DNA of 64,000 nucleotides from Gemmatimonas aurantiaca T-27. GTDB lineage: Bacteria > Gemmatimonadota > Gemmatimonadetes > Gemmatimonadales > Gemmatimonadaceae. This document shows positions 17,932 to 28,356 of the stretch, piece after piece. The stretch lies in assembly GCF_000010305.1 (NCBI RefSeq), contig NC_012489.1:2053646-2117645 (forward strand). Direction: 5' to 3'. The notes beneath the pieces were generated by a model, which saw only the letters and a program-made list of their open reading frames with translations, searched no databases and was not told the origin of the DNA. The position numbers were made by a program, and so were the translations under genes. Numbering within the stretch: position 1 is the first letter of the stretch; each line of letters opens with the position of its first letter.

Positions 17932-18909
17932 TCAGGTCTGGCGTAGCCAGATCTCCTCGACCCGGTGATCACTCCCCTTTCGCATCACCACACGGGCGCG
18001 TCGGCGTGTCGGCTCGATATTCTCTTCCAGATTCGGAAGGTTGATCCGACGCCAGATATCGCGGGCCACCTTGGCCGCGGCCTCTGGTGTCAGGTCTTTG
18101 TAGTGATGGAAGTAGGAGGCTTCGCGTTGGAACACCGTGCGCTGCAGCTTCAGGAAGCGATCGACATACCACTCCTCGATCGTCGCGGTATCGGCATCCA
18201 GATAAATCGTGAAGTCAAAAAAGTCCGAAGCCACCGCCACCAGACTGTTCGCCGTCTGCAGGACATTCAGGCCTTCGAAGATCAGGATGTCCGGACGGTC
18301 GACGACCTGAAATTCCCCGGGCACCACGTCGTAGGCTTCATGCGAGTAAGTGGGAATCCGCAGTTGCGATTCGCCCGACTTCAACCCCTCCAGAAAGGCC
18401 AGCATCTTTCGCAGATCATAGCTTTCCGGAAACCCTTTGCGCTCCATGAGCCCATTCGCCTGCAGCACCTGGGTCGGCTGGAGAAAGCCATCCGTGGTAA
18501 CGAGCTCGACGCGAGGACGATTCTGGCTTTGGCCCAGCACTGCTCGCAGGAGGCGTGCGAAGGTGCTTTTGCCCACGGCCACACTGCCGGCAATGGCGAT
18601 CACGTACGGCGCCGTGGCGCGCCATTGTCCCACAAACGCCCCGTCCACCATGTGACGCAGGCTGCGGGCGGCGGCCATGTGGAGCTCAATCAAGCGCACC
18701 AGAGGCAGGAATACCTCGGTCACGTCGCTGAGTGACGTGGGATCGTTCACGCCAGCCAGCGCCAGCAGTTCGGCTTCCGACAGCGCCAACGGGGTCTCGG
18801 CGCGCAGGGTCGCCCAATGCTCGCGGTCGAAAATCACATACGGCGGCGCCAGACGCGGCAGTGAAGACGCCGGCGCGCCGGAGGTGCCCTGCGGCATCAC
18901 GTCAAGCAT
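17932..18909 (-). CDS. coaA: Type I pantothenate kinase
   Basis: Catalyses the first, feedback-regulated step of coenzyme A synthesis. The P-loop reads AIAGSVAVGKST, followed by VELVTTDGFLQP, GFPESYDLRKML, IPTYSHEAYDVVPGE and IFEGLNVLQT, all standard CoaA signatures. The homologous N terminus (PYVIFDREHWATLR) begins about 20 residues after the ATG at 18909, which I therefore prefer. The open frame reaches a GTG at 18972 with unusually basic extra residues. Expected length is 325 aa, close to the E. coli enzyme (316). Confidence 0.93.
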   Translation of the reverse strand: MLDVMPQGTSGAPASSLPRLAPPYVIFDREHWATLRAETPLALSEAELLALAGVNDPTSLSDVTEVFLPLVRLIELHMAAARSLRHMVDGAFVGQWRATAPYVIAIAGSVAVGKSTFARLLRAVLGQSQNRPRVELVTTDGFLQPTQVLQANGLMERKGFPESYDLRKMLAFLEGLKSGESQLRIPTYSHEAYDVVPGEFQVVDRPDILIFEGLNVLQTANSLVAVASDFFDFTIYLDADTATIEEWYVDRFLKLQRTVFQREASYFHHYKDLTPEAAAKVARDIWRRINLPNLEENIEPTRRRARVVMRKGSDHRVEEIWLRQT

Positions 18910-19072
18910 CAAGCCGCGCGCCGTGCGCGGCCCGACCGCTCGGTTCTTTCGCTTCGACCATGTCCTGGACACCAGACGACTTCGTTGGTAGGCGCATCCG
19001 GGAAATGTTCGTGCAGGCTACCGGTGGCGCAACCCGCTCTCCTGAGGCAATTCCCGTCGTATCGGGCTACTC

Positions 19073-19107
19073 GTACCGCCTGCTGCACGACCGGCAACAG
19101 GCGGTAC
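19073..19107 (-). terminator. Hairpin downstream of nrdB
   Basis: A 13-bp inverted repeat (19073-19085 and 19095-19107, one G-U pair in the minus-strand RNA) with a 9-nt loop lies 10 bp after the nrdB stop. No T-tract follows, so it may be a weak terminator or a 3'-end stabiliser. Confidence 0.55.
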
Positions 19108-19116
19108 GGGAAACTC

Positions 19117-20232
19117 TCAGTCCCACTTGAGCGCCCCGCCGTTCTGATACTCGATCACGCGTGTCTCGAAGAAGTTCTTCTCCTTCTTGAGATCGATCGC
19201 CTCCGACATCCATGGGAATGGATTGTCCGTTTCAGGAAACACCGGAGCCAACCCAAGCTGCGCACACCGCCGGTTCGTGATGAAATGCATGTACGTCTCG
19301 CACAGCGCAGCATTGAGACCGAGGAAGCCCCGTGGCATGGTATCGCGGCCGTACGCCACTTCCAGCTCGCACGCTTCGGCCAGCATCTGCCGCACTTCTT
19401 CCTGGAAGGCGGCGCTCCACAGATGGGGATTTTCGACCTTGATCTGATTGATCACGTCGATGCCGAAATTCAGGTGGATGGATTCGTCGCGCAGGATGTA
19501 CTGATACTGCTCCGCGATGCCCACCATCTTGTTGCGGCGGCCAAGCGACAGGATCTGCGCGAAGCCGGTATAGAACCACATGCCTTCGAACACCACGTAG
19601 AACGCCACCAGATCACGCAGGAAGGCCTGATCCGTCTCCGGCGTGCCCGTGCTGAACCCCGGGTCCGCCAGGTGCTGGGTGTACTTGAGCGCCCAGGCCG
19701 CCTTGGCCGTGATCGACGGCACTTCACGGTACATGTTGAAGAGTTCGCCCTCATCGAGGCCGAGACTCTCGCAGATGTACTGGAAGGTGTGCGTGTGAAT
19801 CGCCTCTTCGAAGGCCTGACGCAGCAGGTACTGTCGGCACTCGGGGTTGGTGAGGTGGCGATAGATCGCCAGCACGATGTTGTTGGCCACCAGCGATTCG
19901 GATGCTGCAAAGAACCCGAGGTTGCGTTTGATGGCGCGACGTTCGTCGTCCGTGAGGCCGTCCCGTGAGCGCCAGATGGCCAGGTCGGCCTGCATGGACA
20001 CTTCGGTGGGCATCCAGTGATTGTTGCAGCCACTGAGATACTTCTCCCAGGCCCACCGGTACTTGAGTGGCAGTAGCTGGTTCACGTCGGCGCGGCAATT
20101 GATCATCGCCTTGTCGTCGACGCGTACGCGTCCGCCGTGACGATCGATCTCGCCGAGCCCCGTGGCCAGGTCGGCCAGCGAGGCGTCATGTGTGGTGGAG
20201 TCCGTGGTGGAGTCCGTGGTGGCGTCGATCAC
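19117..20232 (-). CDS. nrdB: Ribonucleotide reductase small subunit, class Ic (Phe in place of radical Tyr)
   Basis: Beta subunit (371 aa) of the aerobic ribonucleotide reductase. The metal site can be read from position: Glu112 ([10 protein letters not shown]) where E. coli has Asp84, Glu143 and His146 in [10 protein letters not shown], and Phe150 where the radical Tyr122 would be. The intervals 31, 3 and 4 equal those of the Chlamydia trachomatis class Ic protein (E89, E120, H123, F127), which uses an Mn(IV)/Fe(III) cofactor. [10 protein letters not shown] supplies the later ligands. The GTG at 20232 overlaps the nrdA stop (GTGA). The N terminus contains a Thr/Asp/Ser repeat encoded by GTGGTGGAGTCC copies. 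A longer open frame to 20544 lies inside nrdA and is not used. Confidence 0.94.
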   Translation of the reverse strand: MIDATTDSTTDSTTHDASLADLATGLGEIDRHGGRVRVDDKAMINCRADVNQLLPLKYRWAWEKYLSGCNNHWMPTEVSMQADLAIWRSRDGLTDDERRAIKRNLGFFAASESLVANNIVLAIYRHLTNPECRQYLLRQAFEEAIHTHTFQYICESLGLDEGELFNMYREVPSITAKAAWALKYTQHLADPGFSTGTPETDQAFLRDLVAFYVVFEGMWFYTGFAQILSLGRRNKMVGIAEQYQYILRDESIHLNFGIDVINQIKVENPHLWSAAFQEEVRQMLAEACELEVAYGRDTMPRGFLGLNAALCETYMHFITNRRCAQLGLAPVFPETDNPFPWMSEAIDLKKEKNFFETRVIEYQNGGALKWD

Positions 20233-23102
20233 TGGCAGGCCTCGCAATCCGGATTGTCGATGGAGCATGCGGGCGCCGTCACGGCTTCGATGGCGCTCAC
20301 CGTCTGCGCCGCTGCCACGGCAACCGCATTGAGCTTGCCGTCGGTGCGCGTGAGCGTGCTCTTCTCCACGTGCGTGGCCGCCTGCGAGCGGAGATAGTAG
20401 GTGGTCTTGAGCCCACGACGCCACGCCAGCCGGTACAACGTGTCCAGTTGACGGCCGTTCGGCCGCGCCACGTACAGGTTGAGCGACTGCGCCTGATCGA
20501 TCCACTTCTGGCGGCGTGCGGCGGCTTCGATGAGCCATGCACAATCCACTTCGAAGGCTGTCATGTACAGTTGCTTGAGATCTTCCGGCACACGATCGAT
20601 CGGACCCAGGCTGCCATCGAAGTACTTGAGGTCACCGACCATCACCTCGTCCCACAGACCGCGGCTCTTGAGGTCCTGCACCAAGTATTCGTTCACCTCG
20701 GTGAACTCGCCGGACATGTTCGACTTCACGAACAGATTGCGATACGACGGCTCGATGGACTGCGACACACCGCAGATGTTGGAGATGGTCGCCGTCGGGG
20801 CAATGGCCAGCAGATTCGAATTGCGGATGCCCTGCGTCTGCACACGTTCCCGCAGGCTGCTCCAGTCGAGGCGCGACGAACGATCACACTCGAGCCGACC
20901 TTCGCGGGAGGCATCGAGCAGTGCCAGCGAATCGATCGGCAGGATGCCGCGCTGCCACAGCGAACCGTTGAACGAGCCGTAGCTGCCCCGCTCCACTGCG
21001 AGATCCGACGACGCCGCAATAGCCTCGTAGCTCAGGAACTCCATGCTCTCATCGGCAAAGCGGATGGCTGCTTCCGAGGCATAGGGCACGCGCAGCATGT
21101 GCAACGCGTCCTGGAAGCCCATGATCCCGAGACCGACGGGCCGATGCCGCAGGTTCGAACGACGTGCTTCCGGGATGGTGTAGAAGTTGATGTCGATGAC
21201 ATTGTCGAGCATGCGCACGGCGGTACGCACCGTGTTGGCCAGCCGCGCGCGATCGATGCCACCACCACTGATATGGTTGGCCAGATTCACCGAGCCGAGG
21301 TTGCACACCGCCACTTCGGAGTCCGAGGTGTTGAGTGTGATTTCGGTGCACAGGTTCGACGAGTGAATCACGCCCGTGTGCTGCTGCGGCGAGCGCAGGT
21401 TGCACGGATCCTTGAACGTGATCCACGGGTGACCGGTCTCGAACAACATGGTGAGCATCCGGCGCCACAGGTCCACTGCCTTCACGCGCTTGTGCACCGT
21501 CACCTCGCCACGCTCGGCACGGATTTCGTGCTGCACATAGCGTTCGGCAAACGCCCGGCCGTACAGGTCGTGCAGGTCCGGCACTTCATCGGGAGAGAAC
21601 AGCGTCCAATCGCCGTCTTCTTCCACCCGCTGCATGAACAGGTCGGGAATCCAGTTCGCCGTGTTCATATCGTGGGTGCGACGCCGATCATCACCCGTGT
21701 TCTTGCGCAGGTCGAGGAAGTCCTCGATGTCGATGTGCCACGTCTCGAGGTAGGCACACACCGCACCCTTGCGCTTACCACCCTGATTGACGGCCACCGC
21801 GGTATCGTTGGCCACCTTGAGGAACGGCACCACACCCTGCGAGCGTCCATTGGTGCCCCGGATGTACGAGCCCAGGCCACGCACGCGGCTCCAGTCGTTG
21901 CCCAGACCGCCGGAGTACTTGGCCAGTAGCGCGTTGTCCTTCACACTCTTGAAGATGCCGTCCAGGTCGTCGGGCACCGTGGTGAGGAAACACGACGAGA
22001 GCTGCGCCCGCGGAGTGCCCGAGTTGAACAGGGTTGGCGTGGAGCACATGAAATCGAACGACGACAGCAGCTCGTAGAACTCGATCGCGCGCGCTTCGCG
22101 GTCCACTTCGCGCAGGGCCAGTCCCATGGCCACCCGCATGAAGAACGTCTGTGGCAACTCGAGGCGCACACCGTCGTTGTGCAGCAGGTAGCGATCGTAC
22201 AGCGTCTGCAGGCCGAGGTATCGGAACGCGAGGTCTCGCTCGGGGCGCAACGCCGACGCGAGACGATGCAGGTCGAAGCGCGCGAGCTCCGGATCGAGCA
22301 GGCCCGTGTCGATGCCACGGGCCACGAACAACGGGAAGTAGTCGACATAGTGCCGCGTCATATCTGCCGGACGCGCTTCTACCTCTTGCCCATGAATGCC
22401 GCTCAACACCTCGGCGCGCAGGCGCTCGAGCAAGAGGCGCGCGCTCACGTAGGCGTAGTTCGGCTCTGTCTCCACGAGCGTGCGGGCAGCCAGAATGGGC
22501 GCCAGCGACAGCTCGTCGGCCGTGATGCCGTCGTAGATGTTGCGCAGCGTCTCGTCGAGCACCGACACGGCAGACACACCGTCGAGGCCATCACACGCAT
22601 CGTCGATGACGAGACCGAGGTGGCCCTGGTCGATGGTGCGCAGTTCGCCGGTGGCCGTGCGGAACCGCACCGTGCTCGTGGCAACGCCGGGTGTGGTTTC
22701 TTCCGCGCCGGACTCACGCCGCAGCCGAGCGCGTTCTTCGCGATAGAGCACGTAGGCGCGAGCCACCTTGTGGTGACCACCGCGCATCAGGGCCAGTTCG
22801 ACCTGGTCCTGGATCTCTTCGATGTGCAAGGCGCGCTGCGCATCGGCATGGCGGGTCAGTGCCTCCACCACGCTGACACACCGTCGTTCGACAATGTCGC
22901 GCACACGCGCCGAGGTTGCGGCGCTGGACCCTTCAACGGCCACGAAGGCCTTGGTCATGGCCACCGCGATCTTCGATGGATCGAAGGGCGACAGGGTGCG
23001 GTTGCGGCGGATGACCTGGAAGGTCAGGTCGGCAGGACGGGACCCATTGCCCGCGGAATACGCGCCGAAACGCGTCTCACTGACACCGTGCGAGATTGCC
23101 AT
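20229..23102 (-). CDS. nrdA: Ribonucleotide reductase large subunit with N-terminal ATP-cones
   Basis: Alpha subunit (957 aa) holding the active site. An ATP-cone is at about residues 27-122 ([16 protein letters not shown]), followed by a second, degenerate cone-like segment at 145-225 ending in [13 protein letters not shown]. Catalytic features are SSCF (Cys371), SSNLCTEI and [10 protein letters not shown], and the redox-shuttle pair CEAC is at the very C terminus. The two cone-like modules imply allosteric control by ATP/dATP. I choose ATG 23102, which has GGGGG six bases upstream; the open frame continues to an ATG at 23162. It is preceded by a cobalamin riboswitch and overlaps nrdB. Confidence 0.95.
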   Translation of the reverse strand: MAISHGVSETRFGAYSAGNGSRPADLTFQVIRRNRTLSPFDPSKIAVAMTKAFVAVEGSSAATSARVRDIVERRCVSVVEALTRHADAQRALHIEEIQDQVELALMRGGHHKVARAYVLYREERARLRRESGAEETTPGVATSTVRFRTATGELRTIDQGHLGLVIDDACDGLDGVSAVSVLDETLRNIYDGITADELSLAPILAARTLVETEPNYAYVSARLLLERLRAEVLSGIHGQEVEARPADMTRHYVDYFPLFVARGIDTGLLDPELARFDLHRLASALRPERDLAFRYLGLQTLYDRYLLHNDGVRLELPQTFFMRVAMGLALREVDREARAIEFYELLSSFDFMCSTPTLFNSGTPRAQLSSCFLTTVPDDLDGIFKSVKDNALLAKYSGGLGNDWSRVRGLGSYIRGTNGRSQGVVPFLKVANDTAVAVNQGGKRKGAVCAYLETWHIDIEDFLDLRKNTGDDRRRTHDMNTANWIPDLFMQRVEEDGDWTLFSPDEVPDLHDLYGRAFAERYVQHEIRAERGEVTVHKRVKAVDLWRRMLTMLFETGHPWITFKDPCNLRSPQQHTGVIHSSNLCTEITLNTSDSEVAVCNLGSVNLANHISGGGIDRARLANTVRTAVRMLDNVIDINFYTIPEARRSNLRHRPVGLGIMGFQDALHMLRVPYASEAAIRFADESMEFLSYEAIAASSDLAVERGSYGSFNGSLWQRGILPIDSLALLDASREGRLECDRSSRLDWSSLRERVQTQGIRNSNLLAIAPTATISNICGVSQSIEPSYRNLFVKSNMSGEFTEVNEYLVQDLKSRGLWDEVMVGDLKYFDGSLGPIDRVPEDLKQLYMTAFEVDCAWLIEAAARRQKWIDQAQSLNLYVARPNGRQLDTLYRLAWRRGLKTTYYLRSQAATHVEKSTLTRTDGKLNAVAVAAAQTVSAIEAVTAPACSIDNPDCEACQ

Positions 23103-23221
23103 CGAAACCCCCGTGAGTGCTGGACGAGGGGAGGCAGGGATCGGGTCAGGTACGAGCGGCACAGGGCGCGCATCGCGTGACCGACGATCACCCGGGGCAC
23201 CCCGCCCGAGGACGTGAAATC

Positions 23222-23400
23222 GCGCGCTGGCAGGTCTCCTGGCTCGCGGGTCGACGCCCCTGTCTGGCCTTCCCGGCGTCCTATGCCAGTGACCGTGATC
23301 GACAGGTGCTCACCGCTTACAGTTGCGGGGGCAGCCCCGGAATAGGCACACAAATGCGCCGCACCGGATTCCCTTTTCACCCCGGATCGGAATAATCCGG
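23222..23400 (-). promoter_or_regulatory. Adenosylcobalamin (B12) riboswitch upstream of nrdAB
   Basis: On the minus strand the conserved cobalamin elements occur in order: GGTGAAAAGGGAA near 23382, GCCCCCGCAACTGTAAGCGG ending near 23313, a TCACTGG segment, GCCGGGAAGGC, and the B12 box AGCCAGGAGACCTGCC at 23244-23229. About 125 nt separate the box from the nrdA ATG, leaving room for an expression platform that could mask the GGGGG ribosome-binding site. High B12 should lower nrdAB expression. Control of class I nrd genes by B12 riboswitches is known from Streptomyces. Confidence 0.95.
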
Positions 23401-23418
23401 GGAACCAAACGCTGGCTG

Positions 23419-23447
23419 ATTATTGCGGCTCCGGTTCGCGAAAGCAA
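23419..23447 (-). promoter_or_regulatory. Candidate nrdAB promoter
   Basis: On the minus strand, TTGCTT (23447-23442) and AATAAT (23424-23419) are separated by 17 bp. The predicted start near 23412 lies just ahead of the first conserved riboswitch bases. Confidence 0.6.
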
Positions 23448-23469
23448 GCAGGTTTTTTACCGGATTGAC

Positions 23470-23503
23470 GAGCGGCCCGAACCGTTACCGGCCCAGGCCG
23501 CTC
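23470..23503 (-). terminator. Hairpin after guaA
   Basis: GAGCGGCC and GGCCGCTC (23503-23496 and 23477-23470) form an 8-bp perfect stem with an 18-nt loop, 41 bp after the guaA stop and before the nrdA promoter. There is no T-tract, so its efficiency is uncertain. Confidence 0.5.
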
Positions 23504-23544
23504 AGCCATACCGCGTCCACGCGTTCAGCGAACCGCGACGGAGC

Positions 23545-25086
23545 CTACTCCCACTCGATCGTCGCCGGCGGCTTCGAGCTGATGTCATACACCACCCGAT
23601 TCACACCATCGACTTCGTTGATGATGCGATTCGAAATGCGTCCGAGCACTTCATACGGGAACGGATACCAGTCCGCCGTCATGCCATCGGTGCTGGTCAC
23701 CGCACGCAGTGCCACCACGTTTTCGTAGGTGCGCCCGTCGCCCATCACCCCCACGGACTTGACCGGCAGGAACACCGCAAACGCCTGCCAGATGTCGGGA
23801 TACAAACCCGCTGCACGAATCTCTTCGAGATAGATCGCATCGGAGCGGCGCAGCACATCGAGCGCATGCGGCGTGACTTCACCCAGCACACGAATGGCGA
23901 GACCAGGCCCCGGGAACGGGTGGCGACCCACCATCTCTTCGGGCAGACCCAGCTCGCGGCCCACATTGCGCACTTCGTCCTTGAACAGTTCGCGCAGTGG
24001 TTCGATGAGCTTGAACTTCATGTCCGGCTTGAGGCCACCCACGTTGTGGTGCGTCTTGATGGTCGCCGACGGACCACCCTTGGCACTCACCGACTCGATC
24101 ACGTCGGGATACAGTGTGCCCTGCACCAGGAACTCGGCGTTCTTCCCGGCCTCGGCCGATGCATCCTCGAACACGTCGATGAACGTGTGCCCGATGATTT
24201 TGCGCTTCTTCTCCGGGTCGCCTTCGCCAGCCAGCCCGTTCAGGAAGCGGTCCTCGGCGCGCACCGTGATGAGCTTGATGCCCAGGTGGGCACGCATCGT
24301 GCGTTCCACCTGCTCGCGTTCATGCAGGCGCAGCAGACCGGTGTCCACGAAGATGCAGGTGAGCTGATCACCGATGGCCTTGTGTACCAGTGCCGCTGCC
24401 ACGCTCGAATCCACGCCGCCGGACAGGCCGCAGATCACCTGACGGTCACCGACCATCTCACGGATCTTGGCCACTTCGAGGTCGATGAAATGACCAGGTG
24501 TCCAATCGGGCGCGCAGTGACAGATATCGAACAGGAAGTTCTCGATGATCTCCGCGCCACGCGCCGAGTGATGTACCTCGGCGTGGAACTGCACGGCATG
24601 AATGGGCTTGGTCTTGTGACGGAACCCGGCGCAGGTGTTGCCGCTGTGTGCCGTAGCCACGTAGCCCGGCGGCACCTGCTCCACATGATCGCCGTGGCTC
24701 ATCCACACCGTAGTCTTCTCACCCGCTGTGAAGCCGGCAAACATGCCCGACGCTTCATCCACCGTCACTTCGGCGCGGCCGTACTCACGACGACCACCAC
24801 CCACCACCGAACCACCTTCGAGGTGCGCGATGAGCTGCATGCCGTAGCACACCCCCAGCACGGGTGCGACATCGAGCAGCGCCGGCGGAATGGTGGGCGC
24901 ACCCTCATCGGTGACGGAACTCGGCCCGCCCGACAGGATGATGCCGGTGGGCTTCCAGGCCCGGATCCAGTCGAGTGACTTGGTGGGCGGATGGATTTCG
25001 GAGTACACACGCGCTTCGCGCACACGGCGGGCGATGAGCTGTGTGAACTGCGAACCACAATCGAGGATGAGGATACGGCTGTTCAT
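23545..25086 (-). CDS. guaA: GMP synthase (glutamine-hydrolysing)
   Basis: Converts XMP to GMP. An N-terminal class I amidotransferase (Cys in LGVCYGMQL near residue 82, His in AVQFHAEV near 172) is followed by the ATP pyrophosphatase with GLSGGVDSS near residue 223. The dimerisation/XMP-binding C terminus ends in KPPATIEWE. The usual QFHPEV reads QFHAEV, a conservative change outside the catalytic His/Glu. I place the start at ATG 25086, which overlaps the stop of the upstream gene (TGATG); a GTG four codons upstream is also in frame. It is the last gene of the hisS-proS-lysA cluster. Confidence 0.96.
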
Positions 25087-25598
25087 CAGAACTTCCACTC
25101 CGGACCGGTGAGCTTGAGGAACTCGACGGCCTTGGTATCGAGATCGAGGATGGCGCCCGTCGGCGCCCCATGCAGCCAGCCACAGGCTTCGCCCGGGCTG
25201 ACCAACAGTGAATCACCACGCGACTTCATTTCCGGCACGTGGGTGAAGCCGTGCACGATCACCTCATGTCCATCGATGGAACGCTGATGCACATCGGCGA
25301 GATCGTGAATGAGCAGCACCGACTTGCCGCCCAGGTCGAACGAGTGGGGGGACTCGAACAATTCGGCGGCACCAAAGCCGGAGTTCGCGGCCGCGACGAG
25401 CGCGTCGCGATCACCATCATTGCGGCCGAATACGCCAAGCAACGGCAGCGACAGGTCCTGGAACGGTTGCAGCACAAACGGGGAGCAGTAGTCGCCAGCG
25501 TGCATGACCAGCGAGACACCTCCCTGCACCATCTGCTCCAACAACGCGCGAACGGCCGGCACACGATCGTGGGTATCCGACAACAGGCCGATACGCAT
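25086..25598 (-). CDS. YfcE/MJ0936-type metallophosphodiesterase
   Basis: Small calcineurin-like phosphoesterase (170 aa). Metal-binding motifs are in order: LLSDTHDR (DxH) at the N terminus, MHAGDYC, FGRNDGD (Asn/Asp), LIHD and VHGFTHVPE (His pair). The length and the beginning [12 protein letters not shown] match the MJ0936/YfcE family of phosphodiesterases, whose physiological substrates are mostly unknown. The ATG at 25598 overlaps the lysA stop, and its own stop overlaps guaA, so it is embedded in the operon. A longer upstream open frame is inside lysA and was rejected. Confidence 0.88.
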
Positions 25599-26869
25599 CA
25601 GGTGGTTCTCCACTGGAGGTGGGCACGCTCGAGTCGCACGAGATCCTCGTAGCGCTCGCGTTCCGTGATGATGGCAAAGCGGGAACCGTCGGCGAGCACT
25701 TCCACGGCACGCGGACGGGAATTGTAATTCGACGTCATGGTGTAGCCATACGCGCCGGTGGTGCGGATGGCGAGCAACTCGCCGGCCGACACATCGGGCA
25801 GTTCGCGATTCTTGGCGAAGAAGTCGCCTGATTCGCAAATGGGTCCAACCACATCGGCGGTGATCGTGCGGGTCGTATCCACCACCGCTTCGATGGCGTG
25901 ATACGCCTGATACAGCGCCGGCCGGATGAGATCACTCATGCCGGCATCGGTGACAATGAAGTCCTTGCCGGCCGCGTGCTTGCGATACAACACCTGCGTC
26001 AGCAGCGTGCCTGCTTCGGCCACAATGTACCGGCCGGGTTCGAGCAACAAGGTCAATCCGGTTTCCGTGGCGGCAGCGCGCACGATCTGCGCGTAGTCCT
26101 CCACGTCGGCATCGCGTTCGTCGGGTTCGTATGGCACCGACAGTCCACCACCCACATCGAGGTAGCGCACGTCGTGTCCTTCGGCACGTGCCGCTTCCAC
26201 GGCTACCAACAGACGTGGCAGCGCATCACGCAGCGGATCGGCGTTCCCGATCTGCGAGCCGAGGTGCATGCCCAGGCCGCGCAGCGCAATGTGCGGCAGT
26301 TCGCGGATGAGGGACACCAGACGCGTGATGTCGTCGCGCGGGATGCCAAACTTCTGCCCCTTCTCGCCGGTGCGGATGTAGGCGTGTGGTGTCTCCACCG
26401 TTACCTCGGGGTTCACCCGGATGGCAATCGGTGCCACCACACCCTTGCGGGCTGCCACGGCGTCGATGGTGACGAGCTCCGCCTCAGACTCCACGTTGAT
26501 CAGCAACACCCGATCATCGAGCGCCTGCTCGATTTCCTGCACGGTCTTGCCAACGCCGCTGAACACCACATCGCGGCCCGTGAAGCCGGCCTCGCGCGCG
26601 CGATACAACTCGCCGCCTGAGACGATGTCCACGCCCGCACCGAGCTCCTGCAGCAGGCGCAGCACGGCGAGGTTGGAGTTGGCCTTCATCGCGAAGTGAA
26701 TGCGATGCGGCACGCCCTCGAAGGCATGGGCGAGCCGCTCGTACCGCGCACGAATGGTGCCGGCGCAATACACATAGGCGGGCGTTCCCACAGCCGCCGC
26801 GATCGTCGGCAGTGGCACGCCTTCCGCGTGCAGCACGCCCTGCCGACGATCAAATCCGGAGTCTGACAT
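25598..26869 (-). CDS. lysA: Diaminopimelate decarboxylase
   Basis: PLP-dependent enzyme of 423 aa that makes lysine from meso-diaminopimelate. The PLP Lys is in IHFAMKANSNLAVLR near residue 60. The barrel contains DIVSGGELYRAREAG, LDVGGGLSVPYE (glycine-rich phosphate site) and LEPGRYIVAEAG. The C-terminal domain carries PICESGDFFAKNRELP, where the Cys and Glu reach the partner subunit's active site. The ATG at 26869 is 17 bp after the proS stop, in the same operon. Confidence 0.95.
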   Translation of the reverse strand: MSDSGFDRRQGVLHAEGVPLPTIAAAVGTPAYVYCAGTIRARYERLAHAFEGVPHRIHFAMKANSNLAVLRLLQELGAGVDIVSGGELYRAREAGFTGRDVVFSGVGKTVQEIEQALDDRVLLINVESEAELVTIDAVAARKGVVAPIAIRVNPEVTVETPHAYIRTGEKGQKFGIPRDDITRLVSLIRELPHIALRGLGMHLGSQIGNADPLRDALPRLLVAVEAARAEGHDVRYLDVGGGLSVPYEPDERDADVEDYAQIVRAAATETGLTLLLEPGRYIVAEAGTLLTQVLYRKHAAGKDFIVTDAGMSDLIRPALYQAYHAIEAVVDTTRTITADVVGPICESGDFFAKNRELPDVSAGELLAIRTTGAYGYTMTSNYNSRPRAVEVLADGSRFAIITERERYEDLVRLERAHLQWRTT

Positions 26870-26886
26870 CGCTTGGTGGTCGCCGG

Positions 26887-28356
26887 TCAGTACGAACGCG
26901 CCCAGATGACTTCGTACTTGGCGGGTTCACCCGTCACCATGCACGTCGTCGGCGCGTTCGGCGAGCGGAACTCCGCATCCGGAATACAGCGGATCGTCGC
27001 CTTCGTCTCTTCCTTCACCCGCTGCTCCACGGCCGGGTCACCGTTCCAGCCCGCGTACACGAATCCACCGGGGCCGTCCATGATCTCCTTGAATCGATCA
27101 TAGGTGATGTCACCACGGTGGCTGTTGGCTTCGAGGCGCTCACGTGCCGCAGCCAGCATGTCCGCCTGGATGGTGTCGAGAATGACCGGCAGTTCGGTAC
27201 GCAGCACATCGAACGCGATGGAGCGCTTCTCACGCGTGTCGCGGCGCACGAGCATGCCGCTCGACGACGCCAGATCACGCGGGCCGATCTCCATGCGCAG
27301 GGGCACACCGCGCAGTTCCCAGTGATAGTACTTGGCGCCCGGCTTGATGCCGACGCGCTCGTCCACATGCACACGAATGCGCTCGTGATCGGGGCGCTTG
27401 AAGCTGCCCAGGTCTTCGGCGATGCGCTTGGCGGCTTCGATGGTCGCGGCGCGCTCTTCATCCGTCTTCCAGATGGGCACGATGACCATCTGTGTGGGCG
27501 CAAGGCGCGGCGGCAGGCGCAAGCCCGCATCGTCGCTGTGCGTCATCACCAGGCCGCCGATCATGCGTGTGGACACGCCCCAGCTCGTGTTCCACGCGTG
27601 ATCCTGCTGCCCTGCTTCGTTCTGGAACGTCAGGTCGAACGCCTTGGCGAAATTTTGGCCGAGGTTGTGTGACGTGCCCGCCTGCAACGCCTTGTTGTCC
27701 TGCATCATGGCTTCGGTGCAGTACGTGCGCAGCGCGCCGGCAAACTTCTCGGCGTCCGTCTTCTGGCCGGTGATCACGGGCATGGCCATGTACTCTTCCA
27801 TGAACGTGCGATACACGCCCAGCATGCGACGTGTCTCTTCTTCGGCCTCGTCGTGCGTGGCATGGGCCGTGTGGCCTTCCTGCCAGAGGAATTCCATCGT
27901 GCGCAGGAACAACCGCGTGCGCATTTCCCAGCGCACCACGTTGGCCCACTGGTTGTACAGCAACGGCAGGTCGCGATAGCTCTGCACCCACTTGGCGAAC
28001 ATCGAGTAGATGATCGTTTCCGAGGTGGGGCGCACCACGAGTCGTTCTTCGAGCTGCTTGCCACCACCCATCGTCACCACCGCGCACTCGGGCGCAAAGC
28101 CCTCCACGTGCTCGGCTTCCTTCGACAGGAAGCTCTCCGGGATGAACAACGGGAAGTACGCGTTCACGTGGCCGGTGGCCTTGAACATGTCATCGAGCGC
28201 GCGCTGCATGCGCTCCCAGATGCCATAGCCCCACGGACGGATCACCATGCAGCCGCGCACTGGCGAGTAGTCGGCCAGTTCGGAACGCAGTACCAGTTCG
28301 TTGTACCAGTCGCTGAAGTTGTCAGCGCGGGTGGTCAGCTTCTTGTCGTCGCTCAT
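26887..28356 (-). CDS. proS: Prolyl-tRNA synthetase, archaeal/eukaryotic-like (type 3) form
   Basis: 489 aa, class II synthetase. It starts [20 protein letters not shown] and contains [32 protein letters not shown] (motif 2 region), [12 protein letters not shown] and the anticodon-binding domain after about residue 285. It lacks the roughly 180-residue editing insertion of the E. coli-type enzyme and ends in a C-terminal Tyr (WARSY), as in archaeal and eukaryotic-like ProS. The start overlaps the hisS stop (ATGA at 28353-28356). This ProS type is found in scattered bacterial lineages. Confidence 0.95.
   Translation of the reverse strand: MSDDKKLTTRADNFSDWYNELVLRSELADYSPVRGCMVIRPWGYGIWERMQRALDDMFKATGHVNAYFPLFIPESFLSKEAEHVEGFAPECAVVTMGGGKQLEERLVVRPTSETIIYSMFAKWVQSYRDLPLLYNQWANVVRWEMRTRLFLRTMEFLWQEGHTAHATHDEAEEETRRMLGVYRTFMEEYMAMPVITGQKTDAEKFAGALRTYCTEAMMQDNKALQAGTSHNLGQNFAKAFDLTFQNEAGQQDHAWNTSWGVSTRMIGGLVMTHSDDAGLRLPPRLAPTQMVIVPIWKTDEERAATIEAAKRIAEDLGSFKRPDHERIRVHVDERVGIKPGAKYYHWELRGVPLRMEIGPRDLASSSGMLVRRDTREKRSIAFDVLRTELPVILDTIQADMLAAARERLEANSHRGDITYDRFKEIMDGPGGFVYAGWNGDPAVEQRVKEETKATIRCIPDAEFRSPNAPTTCMVTGEPAKYEVIWARSY

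Noticed and set aside
17919-17972. Longer pirin start at ATG 17972
   Set aside because: It would overlap coaA by about 40 bp and add residues unlike pirins. GTG 17918 has GAGGG at a good distance.
20190-20225. Short GTGGTGGAGTCC direct repeats, considered as a CRISPR-like or regulatory repeat
   Set aside because: Only two full copies and one partial copy, without spacers. They encode the Thr/Asp/Ser repeat at the start of NrdB.
20233-20544. N-terminal extension of nrdB by about 100 residues
   Set aside because: The extension lies wholly inside nrdA in another frame and does not resemble R2. The GTG at 20232 overlapping the nrdA stop fits much better.
20190-21929. Long plus-strand open frame antisense to nrdA (and similar frames antisense to guaA, the hybrid kinase, rodA, ald, pnp and accC)
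   Set aside because: The predicted proteins are rich in Arg, His, Gly and Ala without any domain, as expected of shadow frames in high-GC DNA. The minus-strand genes are clear family members.
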